Positions 1 to 6,161 are shown, counted from the first letter of the stretch. The stretch: 6,161 bases of DNA from an uncultured Candidatus Competibacteraceae bacterium (GCA_937872125.1 CALMNY010000262.1:1-6161), one strand, 5' to 3'. Translations and numbers: made by a program. Notes: generated from the letters alone by a model not told the origin.

Positions 1-1241
1 CCGGCGACCTGTTGCCGTATGCGGGCGATCTCGGTCTTGAACCGGGCGAGAACGGTACGGGTCTGCGCGGCGTCGCCGGCGTCACCGAATTTATCGAGCA
101 GGCCCGCTTGCTGGCGGATGCGGCCGATGGCGGCGGCGAGCACCTTGGTTTCCGCTGGGTTGAGACCGGTCACTTTCTCCGGCAGCGCGGCCAGCAGATC
201 GCGGGCGGCGAAGGCTTCGCCGTGGACCCTGGCCAGTTTTCCGCCGGCGATGGCCTGATCGATGGCCGCGACGCGCTGGTCGACGGCGGCCAGGATTTCG
301 GTGACGGTCGCCGGGATAGCGGCCGGTTCATCGTGCCCGCTGTGTTGTTCGTGTTCGGCGGCGGACGCAGTTTTGTCCGGTTTCGCGGGCGTCACGTCAA
401 CGCCGAAGGGTGCAAACACCGAACGCCCGTCAATTTGCACCTGGGCGAACAGCTTCTGGTAACCGCCGGTGGCAAAGTCGGTTTGGAATTCCAGGGTCGG
501 CCCGCCGCGTTCGGCGGCCGTTCCGGGTTCCTGGCCCAGTGGATGGATATGGGCGATCTCGGTCCGGTCTTCGCTGAAACCCACCAGGTGCGCGAACGCG
601 CCCATGACCGGCTCCAGCTTGGCGAAAGGCTTGCCGTCCGGGCCGGTCACGGTCATCCGGGCCTTGTGGGGATGACCGGCGGCAGGCGGCTCTTCCTCGA
701 ACTTCAGCTCGAACGTATAACCGGCCACGGTCGTTTTCTTGTTCTTGACCTTCTCGACCGGCGCGGGGGTCCCCGCCACCGCGAAGCTCGTTACGGCGTA
801 TTCCTGCCGGTTGGTGGCGACCGGCAGCAGATCGGCGAAAATTTGGTATTCGCCCACCTTTTGGGGTGTCAGCGCGAAAGTGTAAGTTCCCGGCGCCGGC
901 CCGGGCTTCGGGTGTTCGTGGTGGTAGTCGGTCAGGCTCGGATCGACGACGAGCAGATGGACCTTCTCGGTGTGCGCGACTTGCAGATCGGTCAGGGTGA
1001 CCGGCTTGCCGTTCTTCGCGACGAGCGACAGCGTGAAGGTTGCCGGTTCGCCGATCTTGAGACCGCTGGCTGGGACAACGGAGGCGTGGATGGTGGATGG
1101 ACCTGATGGGCCGCGCGCGTCGCGGTCGTGGCTTTGAGCGCCGTGGTCATGGCTTTTGGCGGCGCTCGATTGGGCGTTCGCAACGGAAGCGGACAGCAAG
1201 GCCACGGCGAGGAGGACGGCAGTAGAAAGTCGGAATTTCAT
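1..1241 (-). CDS. Secreted His-rich protein with two tandem beta domains and a helical C-terminal domain (3' end cut by window edge)
   Basis: The frame is open from ATG 1239-1241 to base 1 with no stop, giving 413 full codons. Residues 1-23 form a signal peptide (cleavage VANA), followed by a His/Asp-rich stretch KSHDHGAQSHDRD. Two related beta-sandwich domains follow, about 50-156 and 168-283. Each carries His-Leu, then thirteen residues after the first His an H-x-H-P: H95/H108/H110 and H218/H231/H233, followed by similar strands (GEYQIFA and GGYQKLFA). A second His-rich linker (AEHEQHSGHDE, 295-305) leads to an Ala-rich helical domain (about 311-413) with KLARVHGEAFAARDLLAALP. There are no cysteines and only three methionines, so binding would use His and carboxylates. 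AGAGG at 1247-1251, five bases upstream, supports the start. It follows the adaptor by 80 bases with no clear terminator, so it is likely in the same transcript. Architecture suggests a periplasmic copper-binding or delivery protein; this is inferred. The stop probably lies shortly beyond the left edge. Confidence 0.88.
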   Translation of the reverse strand, partial: MKFRLSTAVLLAVALLSASVANAQSSAAKSHDHGAQSHDRDARGPSGPSTIHASVVPASGLKIGEPATFTLSLVAKNGKPVTLTDLQVAHTEKVHLLVVDPSLTDYHHEHPKPGPAPGTYTFALTPQKVGEYQIFADLLPVATNRQEYAVTSFAVAGTPAPVEKVKNKKTTVAGYTFELKFEEEPPAAGHPHKARMTVTGPDGKPFAKLEPVMGAFAHLVGFSEDRTEIAHIHPLGQEPGTAAERGGPTLEFQTDFATGGYQKLFAQVQIDGRSVFAPFGVDVTPAKPDKTASAAEHEQHSGHDEPAAIPATVTEILAAVDQRVAAIDQAIAGGKLARVHGEAFAARDLLAALPEKVTGLNPAETKVLAAAIGRIRQQAGLLDKFGDAGDAAQTRTVLARFKTEIARIRQQVA

Positions 1242-1246
1242 GGGAA

Positions 1247-1251
1247 CCTCT
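1247..1251 (-). promoter_or_regulatory. Ribosome binding site of the His-rich secreted protein
   Basis: AGAGG on the minus strand, five bases before the ATG at 1241. Together with the signal peptide that begins exactly there, it fixes the start. A moderate match to the Shine-Dalgarno consensus. Confidence 0.6.
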
Positions 1252-1321
1252 TGGAGGGTCAAATTGAGCGCATCAGGTTGGAAAGTGAATCGAATGGGTG
1301 CAATCGACAGGATTCGACGGG

Positions 1322-2539
1322 TCACTGGACCGGCGAGTCGCCCGCCGCCGGCAAGGGCTTGGACATGCGGACCTGGTAGATTCCCTGAACGACGACGCGA
1401 TCGCCGGGCTTGAGGGTTCCTTCATCGGCCAGCAGCAAGCGGTCGCTCAGGCGTTCCAGAATCCGCACGGGGCGCGAGGTGAACCGCTCGCCGCCGGTCT
1501 TCACGTAGACCATGGGCTGACCGTCCAGATCGACCACCGCGGATTTGGGCACCGCGATCCCCGACACCTTGGAACCGGTCTCGATGTAGACGCGCCCGAA
1601 CATTCCGCCGAACAGCCGGCCCTCGGCGTTCGGCACGGCGAAGAGCACCGGCAGCGCGCGCGTGCGCTCATCGACCGTGGCGCCGCGCGACACGATGCGG
1701 GCCGGGAACGATTCGCCGGGAAACGCTTCCACGGTGAAAAACGCTCGCCGGGCGACGAGAATCGCGGCCACATCGTTCTCGAAAACGCTCGCTTCGACCA
1801 GCAGTTCGGTGGTGTCGACAATCTGGAACAACGGCTTGTCGCGGCTCACGTTCTCGCCGATGGTGACATGCGTTCGAGCGATCATGCCATCGAGCGGCGC
1901 GCGGATGACCCGGCGCTTCTGGGCGAGAATACCCGTGGTCGAGGCGGCGTCGAGCAGCGCGACCTGCTCGACGAAGCCGTCGCGCCTGGCCTTGGCCACC
2001 TCCAGGGCATTGCGGGCGGCGGTGAGGTCCTTGTCGGTGACGACGCCCGCCAGCTTGGTCAGGCGGTCGTACTCGCGCTGGGCCAGCGTCAGGCTCGCCT
2101 CGGCCTGCCGCAAATCGCTGGCGGCGCGGGCGCGCTCGGTCGCGATCGTCACGAGGTCGGGCGCCGCAATCGACTCCTCGACGACGGCGATGATTTGATC
2201 CCGCTTCACGAACTCGCCGAGGGCGGGAATCGAGTAGTCCTTGGTGGCGATCAGGCGGCCTTCCTGTGGAGCCGTCACGGTGGCCTCGCGTTCGGAACGG
2301 ATGAGGGTGCGGCCCAGGACCCGGAGCGTGCGGGGAACGGTTTCCAGACGCACACGACTCGTCTCGATTCGGGCCAGGAGTTGCGTCTCGATGGAGACAT
2401 AAAGGGGCGCGGTGGGCGACGCGGGCGCGGACGCCGCCAAACCGGCGCCGGAATGATCCTCACCCTCGTGGGCCTGGGCCGAAATCGCGACGGCCGCCAA
2501 GGCCGCCGCCACCCATAGGCCGAGCAGGTTTTTGGTCAT
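1322..2539 (-). CDS. Periplasmic adaptor subunit of HME-RND efflux pump (CusB/CzcB-like membrane-fusion protein)
   Basis: Membrane-fusion protein that joins the RND pump to an outer-membrane channel. It has 405 residues, a usual length for the family. Order: signal peptide 1-23 (cleavage SAQA), mature start HEGEDHSG and a flexible Ala/Ser/Pro linker to about 45; first beta part and lipoyl-like half (about 47-121, TVTAPQEGRLIA); alpha-helical hairpin (about 128-197, with coiled-coil-like ASLTLAQREYDRL and a turn near VVTDKD); second lipoyl half (VIRAPLDGMIARTHVTIGEN, 211-230); beta-barrel (about 243-325); membrane-proximal domain (329-392, AVPKSAVVDLDGQPMVYVK and GDRVVVQGIYQV). The start at 2539 fits the signal peptide and AAGAGAG at 2547-2553; the frame runs open further up to 2617, but that extension lies inside the preceding gene and would mask the signal. 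It has no added heavy-metal-binding or YHS domain, and no methionines between 1 and 219, so the methionine site of E. coli CusB is absent. I left the symbol blank because CusB and CzcB cannot be told apart firmly. Confidence 0.94.
   Translation of the reverse strand: MTKNLLGLWVAAALAAVAISAQAHEGEDHSGAGLAASAPASPTAPLYVSIETQLLARIETSRVRLETVPRTLRVLGRTLIRSEREATVTAPQEGRLIATKDYSIPALGEFVKRDQIIAVVEESIAAPDLVTIATERARAASDLRQAEASLTLAQREYDRLTKLAGVVTDKDLTAARNALEVAKARRDGFVEQVALLDAASTTGILAQKRRVIRAPLDGMIARTHVTIGENVSRDKPLFQIVDTTELLVEASVFENDVAAILVARRAFFTVEAFPGESFPARIVSRGATVDERTRALPVLFAVPNAEGRLFGGMFGRVYIETGSKVSGIAVPKSAVVDLDGQPMVYVKTGGERFTSRPVRILERLSDRLLLADEGTLKPGDRVVVQGIYQVRMSKPLPAAGDSPVQ
2536..2539 (-). promoter_or_regulatory. 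ATGA stop/start overlap between accessory protein and adaptor
   Basis: The TGA of the membrane-anchored protein (2536-2538) and the ATG of the adaptor (2537-2539) share bases as ATGA. A weak ribosome site, AAGAGAG at 2547-2553, lies inside the end of the upstream gene. Such overlaps usually couple translation by re-initiation, which would keep the two proteins in linked amounts. The overlap is seen directly; the coupling is inferred. Confidence 0.85.
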
Positions 2540-3195
2540 GCGGAAACTCTCTTGCGGGCGGTCGCGCGGCCCGCCACGAAGGCGATGGTCAGCGACAAGG
2601 CGCCGATGGCGACCCACATCGCCAGCCAGGGAAGCGCCTTCCCATCGCGGTGAGGAGCGCTTTCGCTGACCGGGGAAGCCGGTTCGGGCGGGCGGGCCTG
2701 GAAGCCAGTGACGCCAATCAAGTCACTCTCGGCACCCGCCGTCACGTCGAACAGCCACGACATCGGCGCGGCGGTCTCGGCGGTGACGGTGGCGCTGTAC
2801 GCGCCGAACGGCCCACCGGGTTTCGGGGCAAACGCGACGGCGGTGCTTCGGTCACCTTCGGAAAGGGTTGCGTTGACAGAGGCGTCGGCCAGCGGGCGAT
2901 TGGTCTCGGCGGAGACCAGGTAGAGCGTCACCGCCACCGTCTCCCCTCGGACGAAGGGGCGATATTTCAAAACGGCCTCGAACACGGAGCCACCGCCGCT
3001 CGCCACCAGGAGCTTCTCGCCCGGCGCGGCGACCGTGACGGGTTGGGGCGCGCCATGGTCTTCGCCTTCGTGGGCGAAGGCCGGGAAAGGCAGCGCGGCG
3101 CTGAAAGCCAACAGCAGGGCCGCAAGCAGCAGGGTTGCACGGTGAGTCAGACAGCGATTCACGGCCATGCTTCGCGCGAAGCAACAGGAATTCAT
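2536..3195 (-). CDS. Exported single-pass membrane protein of metal-efflux cluster, mature N-terminus HEGEDH
   Basis: A 219-residue protein that I cannot assign to a named family. Residues 1-41 look like a Sec signal peptide: basic start, hydrophobic core at about 21-37, cleavage site PAFA. The mature protein would begin HEGEDHG. Residues about 62-165 look like a beta-sandwich (alternating strands, for example VAVTLYLVSA and FGAYSATVT), as in small Ig-like periplasmic domains. A Pro/Ser-rich linker (168-182) leads to one hydrophobic segment at 188-208 and a basic end (ATARKRVSA), so the domain should face the periplasm, tethered to the inner membrane. The start at 3195 is supported by GGGAG at 3203-3207, seven bases upstream; the ATG at codon 10 has no comparable site. 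It lies 94 bases after the pump stop and overlaps the adaptor start by four bases. It is probably an accessory metal-binding or assembly subunit; this role is inferred from context and the histidine motif. Three cysteines (4, 5, 15) lie in the leader and would be removed. Confidence 0.85.
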   Translation of the reverse strand: MNSCCFARSMAVNRCLTHRATLLLAALLLAFSAALPFPAFAHEGEDHGAPQPVTVAAPGEKLLVASGGGSVFEAVLKYRPFVRGETVAVTLYLVSAETNRPLADASVNATLSEGDRSTAVAFAPKPGGPFGAYSATVTAETAAPMSWLFDVTAGAESDLIGVTGFQARPPEPASPVSESAPHRDGKALPWLAMWVAIGALSLTIAFVAGRATARKRVSA

Positions 3196-3202
3196 CGGGC
3201 TT

Positions 3203-3207
3203 CTCCC
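3203..3207 (-). promoter_or_regulatory. Ribosome binding site of the accessory membrane protein
   Basis: GGGAG (part of AGGGAGAA, 3201-3208 on the minus strand) stands seven bases before the ATG at 3195. It decides the start, since the next in-frame ATG, nine codons later, has no such site and would shorten the signal peptide's basic region. Confidence 0.7.
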
Positions 3208-3234
3208 TATCCATAAAATAAGGGGGGACGTGCG

Positions 3235-3264
3235 AACCCTTGGTGATCGCTCGTTGGAAGGGTT
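3235..3264 (-). other. Inverted repeat (7-bp arms) between pump gene and accessory gene
   Basis: AACCCTT at 3235-3241 and AAGGGTT at 3258-3264 are perfect complements with a 16-base loop; the pairing extends by a further CG/CG step past one bulged A. It sits in the 94-base gap after the pump stop. On the minus strand it is not directly followed by a T run (the T-rich stretch TTATTTT comes about 13 bases later), so it does not look like a standard intrinsic terminator. It could be an RNA processing or stability hairpin, a partial attenuator, or chance. Confidence 0.35.
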
Positions 3265-3289
3265 TCGGTTTCGTGGTTCATTGCGGGCT

Positions 3290-6161
3290 TCAGGATGTTG
3301 GCGCCTCCATTGCCTCAGTGGCTTCGGAACGTCGCCTGGAGGCTCGCGCCGCCCGGCGCAAGCCCGCTTCCTTGACCAGCGCGTACAGCGCCGGAATCAC
3401 GATCAGCGTCAATACCGTTGACGAGATCATCCCCCCGACCATCGGCGCGGCGATGCGGCGCATCACTTCCGACCCCGTGCCGGTACTCCAGAGAATGGGC
3501 AACAGACCGGCCATGATCGCCACCACCGTCATCATTTTGGGGCGCACCCGTTCCACCGCCCCTTCCATCACCGCCGCATAAATGTCGTTCACCGTCAACG
3601 GCTGGCCCGCCGCCTCGCGCTGGCGGCGCAACGCAGTGAGGGCGTGGTCCAGATAGATCAGCATGATCACCCCGGTTTCCGCCGCCACCCCGGCCAACGC
3701 GATAAATCCGACCGCGACCGCCACGCTCAAGTTATAGCCCAGCCCATACATCAGCCAAATCCCGCCGACCAGGGCGAAAGGCAGGGCTAGCATGACAATG
3801 AGCGTCTCGGTCAGCCGGCGGAAATTAAGGTAGAGCAGGACAAAGATAATGAGCAGAGTAAAAGGCACCACGATAATCAGCCGGGCTTTGGCGCGTTCCA
3901 TGTACTCGAACTGCCCGCTCCAAGCGACGTAATACCCCGGCTTGAACTGCACTTGCTGGCGCACCGCCTGCTGCGCGTCGGCGACGTAACCGCCAATATC
4001 GCGGCCACGAATATCCACAAAGATATAAGCCGACAGCAGCGCATTTTCAGTGCGGATGCTGGGTGCGCCCTTGCCGAGACCGATACTGGCCACCTGCCCT
4101 AACGGAATCATCGCCCCGCCCGGCACGGGAATCAGCACTTGGGCAATCGCCTGCGGATCAGCGCGCAAATCGCGGGGATAGCGGACGTTGACCCCGAACC
4201 GCTCCCGCCCCTCGACGGTGGTGGTCACCGTCTCCCCACCCAGAGCGGTCGCGATGACTTCCTGCACGTCGCCGATGCCCAGACCGTAACGGGCCAGCGC
4301 CTCCCGATCCGGTTCGATGTTCAGGTAATAGCCGCCGGTGATGCGCTCCGCGTAAGCGCTGGTGGTGCCGGGGACGGTCTTGATGACGGCTTCAATCGCC
4401 TTGGCCAGTTGCTCCAGTTCGGCGAGATCATTGCCAAATACCTTGATGCCGATGGGCGTGCGGATGCCGGTCGAGAGCATGTCGGTCCGCGCCTTGATCG
4501 GCATGGTCCAGGCGTTGCTGACGCCGGGGATTTGCAACGCCTGGTCCAGCTCGGTAATCAACGTGTCCATGGTCATGCCGGACCGCCACTCGCCCTCCGG
4601 TTTCAGGTTGATCACCGTTTCAAACATTTCCAACGGCGCTGGATCGGTCGCGGTGGCGGCCCGCCCAGCTTTGCCCAATACCGACGTCACCTCCGGGAAG
4701 GATTTGATGATGCGGTTCTGGGTCTGCATGATCTCGGCGGCCTTGGTCACCGACAGGCCCGGCAAGGTGGCGGGCATGTACAGCAGGGTTCCCTCGTTGA
4801 GGGTCGGCATGAATTCGCTGCCCAGCCGACTGGCGGGATAGTAGGAAGCGGCCAGAATGAGCAGCGCCAGCAGAATCGTCAGTTTTTTCCAGCGCATGAC
4901 TCCGGCGATCAGCGGACGATACGCCCAGATCAGAAAGCGGTTCAGCGGGTTGCGATGTTCGGGCACGATTTTTCCGCGAATGAACAGCACCATCAGCGCC
5001 GGGACCAGGGTCAGCGACAGCAGCGCCGCTCCCGCCATCGCAAAGGTTTTGGTGTAGGCCAGCGGCTTGAACAGCCGCCCTTCCTGCGCTTCCAGGGTGA
5101 ACACCGGCAGGAACGAGACCGTGATGATCAGCAGGCTGAAAAATAGCGCCGGACCCACTTCTTGGGCCGCCTCGACCATGATCGTGACCCGCGAGGCGTC
5201 GGGCGCGGCCCGTTCCAAATGCTTGTGGGCGTTTTCAATCATCACGATGGCGGCGTCCACCATCGCGCCGATCGCGATCGCGATCCCGCCCAGGCTCATG
5301 ATGTTGGAGTTCATGTCCAACATCCGCATCACGATAAAGGCGATGAGGATGCCGACCGGCAGCATCAGAATCGCCACCAGCGCGCTGCGGACATGGAACA
5401 GGAAGACGATGCAGACCAGCGCGACGATGAGACTTTCTTCCAGCAAGGTGTTTTTCAGCGTCTCGATGGCGCGATGGATCAGGTCGGAACGGTCATAAAC
5501 CGGCTCGATGGTCACGCCTGCCGGCAGGCCGCTGGCGATTTCGGCCAGCTTGGCCTTGAGGTTGTGGATCACGTCCAGCGTGTTCGCGCCGAAGCGGGCG
5601 ACGGCAATCCCGCTGACGACTTCGCCGTCCCCATTCAATTCGGTCAGTCCTCGTCGTTCGTCCGGCCCCATTTCCACGCGGGCCACATCGCGCAGCAGCA
5701 CCGGCACCCCGCCCTCGGCCTTGAGTACCAGTTGCTCCAAATCGGCGGCTCCGCGTAAATAGCCCTTGCCGCGCACCATGTATTCGGTTTCCGCCAACTC
5801 CACCACCCGCCCGCCGACATCGCGGTTGCTGGTGCGGATGACTTCGCTGACTCGCATCAATGGAATGCCGTAGGCTTGCAGCTTGCGCGGGTCGACCACC
5901 ACTTGGTACTGCTGGACGAAGCCGCCCACGCCGGCGATTTCGGCGACGCCTTGCGCCTTGGTGAGCTGGTAGCGGATGAACCAGTCCTGCAAGGTGCGCA
6001 GTTCCGCCAGAGTACGCTGGGCGCCGAGCACGACATATTGATAGACCCAGCCGACGCCGGTCGCATCCGGCCCCAGACTGGGCGTGACTCCAGTCGGCAA
6101 CCGTCCGGCGGCGAAGTTGAGATATTCCAGTACTCGGGAGCGCGCCCAATACAGGTCGGTT
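3290..6161 (-). CDS. cusA: CusA-like Cu(I)/Ag(I) efflux RND pump (N-terminus cut by window edge)
   Basis: Inner-membrane proton/metal antiporter of the HME-RND family, which drives Cu(I) or Ag(I) out through an adaptor and an outer-membrane channel. The frame is open from base 6161 to a TGA at 3290-3292, giving 956 visible residues. The first ones (TDLYWARSRVLEYL) match E. coli CusA from about residue 101, so roughly 100 residues including TM1 lie outside. The TTG at 6100 is an internal Leu codon, not a start. The three-methionine site of E. coli CusA (M573, M623, M672) is present as LYMP (4775-4777), PLEMFE (4625-4627) and TDMLSTG (4478-4480). The TM4 motif GAMVDAAIVMIENAHK with its essential Asp is intact, as are the Glu of GVAAETG and the Lys of VRPKMMT. 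The transmembrane methionine pairs are kept, but the M271/M755 pair is replaced by Glu and Thr. The C-terminus is an Arg-rich tail. The methionine site favours Cu/Ag over the Zn/Co/Cd (CzcA) type; family assignment is very secure, substrate fairly so. Confidence 0.96.
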   Translation of the reverse strand, partial: TDLYWARSRVLEYLNFAAGRLPTGVTPSLGPDATGVGWVYQYVVLGAQRTLAELRTLQDWFIRYQLTKAQGVAEIAGVGGFVQQYQVVVDPRKLQAYGIPLMRVSEVIRTSNRDVGGRVVELAETEYMVRGKGYLRGAADLEQLVLKAEGGVPVLLRDVARVEMGPDERRGLTELNGDGEVVSGIAVARFGANTLDVIHNLKAKLAEIASGLPAGVTIEPVYDRSDLIHRAIETLKNTLLEESLIVALVCIVFLFHVRSALVAILMLPVGILIAFIVMRMLDMNSNIMSLGGIAIAIGAMVDAAIVMIENAHKHLERAAPDASRVTIMVEAAQEVGPALFFSLLIITVSFLPVFTLEAQEGRLFKPLAYTKTFAMAGAALLSLTLVPALMVLFIRGKIVPEHRNPLNRFLIWAYRPLIAGVMRWKKLTILLALLILAASYYPASRLGSEFMPTLNEGTLLYMPATLPGLSVTKAAEIMQTQNRIIKSFPEVTSVLGKAGRAATATDPAPLEMFETVINLKPEGEWRSGMTMDTLITELDQALQIPGVSNAWTMPIKARTDMLSTGIRTPIGIKVFGNDLAELEQLAKAIEAVIKTVPGTTSAYAERITGGYYLNIEPDREALARYGLGIGDVQEVIATALGGETVTTTVEGRERFGVNVRYPRDLRADPQAIAQVLIPVPGGAMIPLGQVASIGLGKGAPSIRTENALLSAYIFVDIRGRDIGGYVADAQQAVRQQVQFKPGYYVAWSGQFEYMERAKARLIIVVPFTLLIIFVLLYLNFRRLTETLIVMLALPFALVGGIWLMYGLGYNLSVAVAVGFIALAGVAAETGVIMLIYLDHALTALRRQREAAGQPLTVNDIYAAVMEGAVERVRPKMMTVVAIMAGLLPILWSTGTGSEVMRRIAAPMVGGMISSTVLTLIVIPALYALVKEAGLRRAARASRRRSEATEAMEAPTS

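Noticed and set aside
12..1106. Long plus-strand open frame of 364 codons
   Set aside because: It lies antisense to the secreted-protein gene, which has a signal peptide, a ribosome site and conserved domain repeats. The plus-strand product is Gly/Arg-rich with no recognisable domain, as expected from a GC-rich shadow frame.
1298..2518. Long plus-strand open frame of 406 codons
   Set aside because: It is antisense to the adaptor gene, which is clearly real. The product is rich in Arg, Gly, Asp and His without membrane or domain features, typical of a shadow frame.
2540..2617. Upstream extension of the adaptor to 2617
   Set aside because: The extra 26 residues are Arg-rich, overlap the preceding gene and would bury the signal peptide that begins at 2539.
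3206..3225. AT-rich TTATTTTATGG stretch as an internal promoter before the accessory gene
   Set aside because: No convincing -35 element lies at the right distance, and the stretch is short; not enough to call a promoter.
4139..5146. Plus-strand open frame of 335 codons, and another at 5162-5758
   Set aside because: Both are antisense to the strongly conserved pump gene and have low-complexity His/Gln/Asp/Arg composition.
5270..5285. GATCGC tandem repeat, resembling the cyanobacterial HIP1 octamer GCGATCGC
   Set aside because: It encodes the conserved Ile-Ala-Ile-Ala stretch of the pump's TM4 region and is explained by codon choice.
6098..6100. Possible pump start at the TTG codon at 6100
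   Set aside because: The frame continues upstream to the window edge with residues matching CusA, so this is an internal Leu codon.
3290..6161. Impression of lower GC in parts of the pump gene than in the three downstream genes, possibly a sign of separate origin
   Set aside because: I checked only isolated lines (3841-3900 is 30 of 60 GC); without a full count by gene and codon position this may be due to the AT-richer codons of membrane segments.

Overview
The window holds four consecutive genes, all on the minus strand (read right to left), with almost no non-coding space. They form one heavy-metal efflux cluster of the HME-RND type. The pump architecture (inner-membrane RND protein plus periplasmic adaptor), several Sec signal peptides and GC-rich coding DNA point to a Gram-negative, high-GC bacterium, most likely a proteobacterium. 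The sequence does not let me name a genus.

Layout in transcription order: (1) 6161-3290, a CusA-like Cu(I)/Ag(I) RND pump that lacks about its first 100 residues because the window ends inside it; (2) 3195-2536, a small exported protein with one C-terminal membrane anchor and a His/acid motif at its predicted mature N-terminus; (3) 2539-1322, the periplasmic adaptor (CusB/CzcB-like membrane-fusion protein), whose start codon overlaps the stop of gene 2 (ATGA); (4) 1241-1, a secreted His-rich protein with two tandem related beta domains and a helical tail, cut by the left edge. Gene 4 runs open from its ATG to base 1, which I confirmed by translating the whole stretch.

How they may work together: the adaptor would link the pump to an outer-membrane channel not present here. 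The pump keeps the three-methionine metal site of E. coli CusA. The two extra exported proteins carry many histidines and acidic residues and could collect periplasmic metal for the adaptor or pump, the role CusF plays in the E. coli system. That role is inferred. No CusF, outer-membrane factor or regulator is visible.

The most interesting points are: two neighbouring, otherwise dissimilar proteins whose predicted mature forms both begin HEGEDH but use different codons; a duplicated H-x12-H-x-H-P motif in gene 4; loss of one of the four methionine relay pairs in the pump; and the order pump, accessory, adaptor, which is the reverse of the usual adaptor-then-pump order. The long open frames on the plus strand are shadows of these genes.
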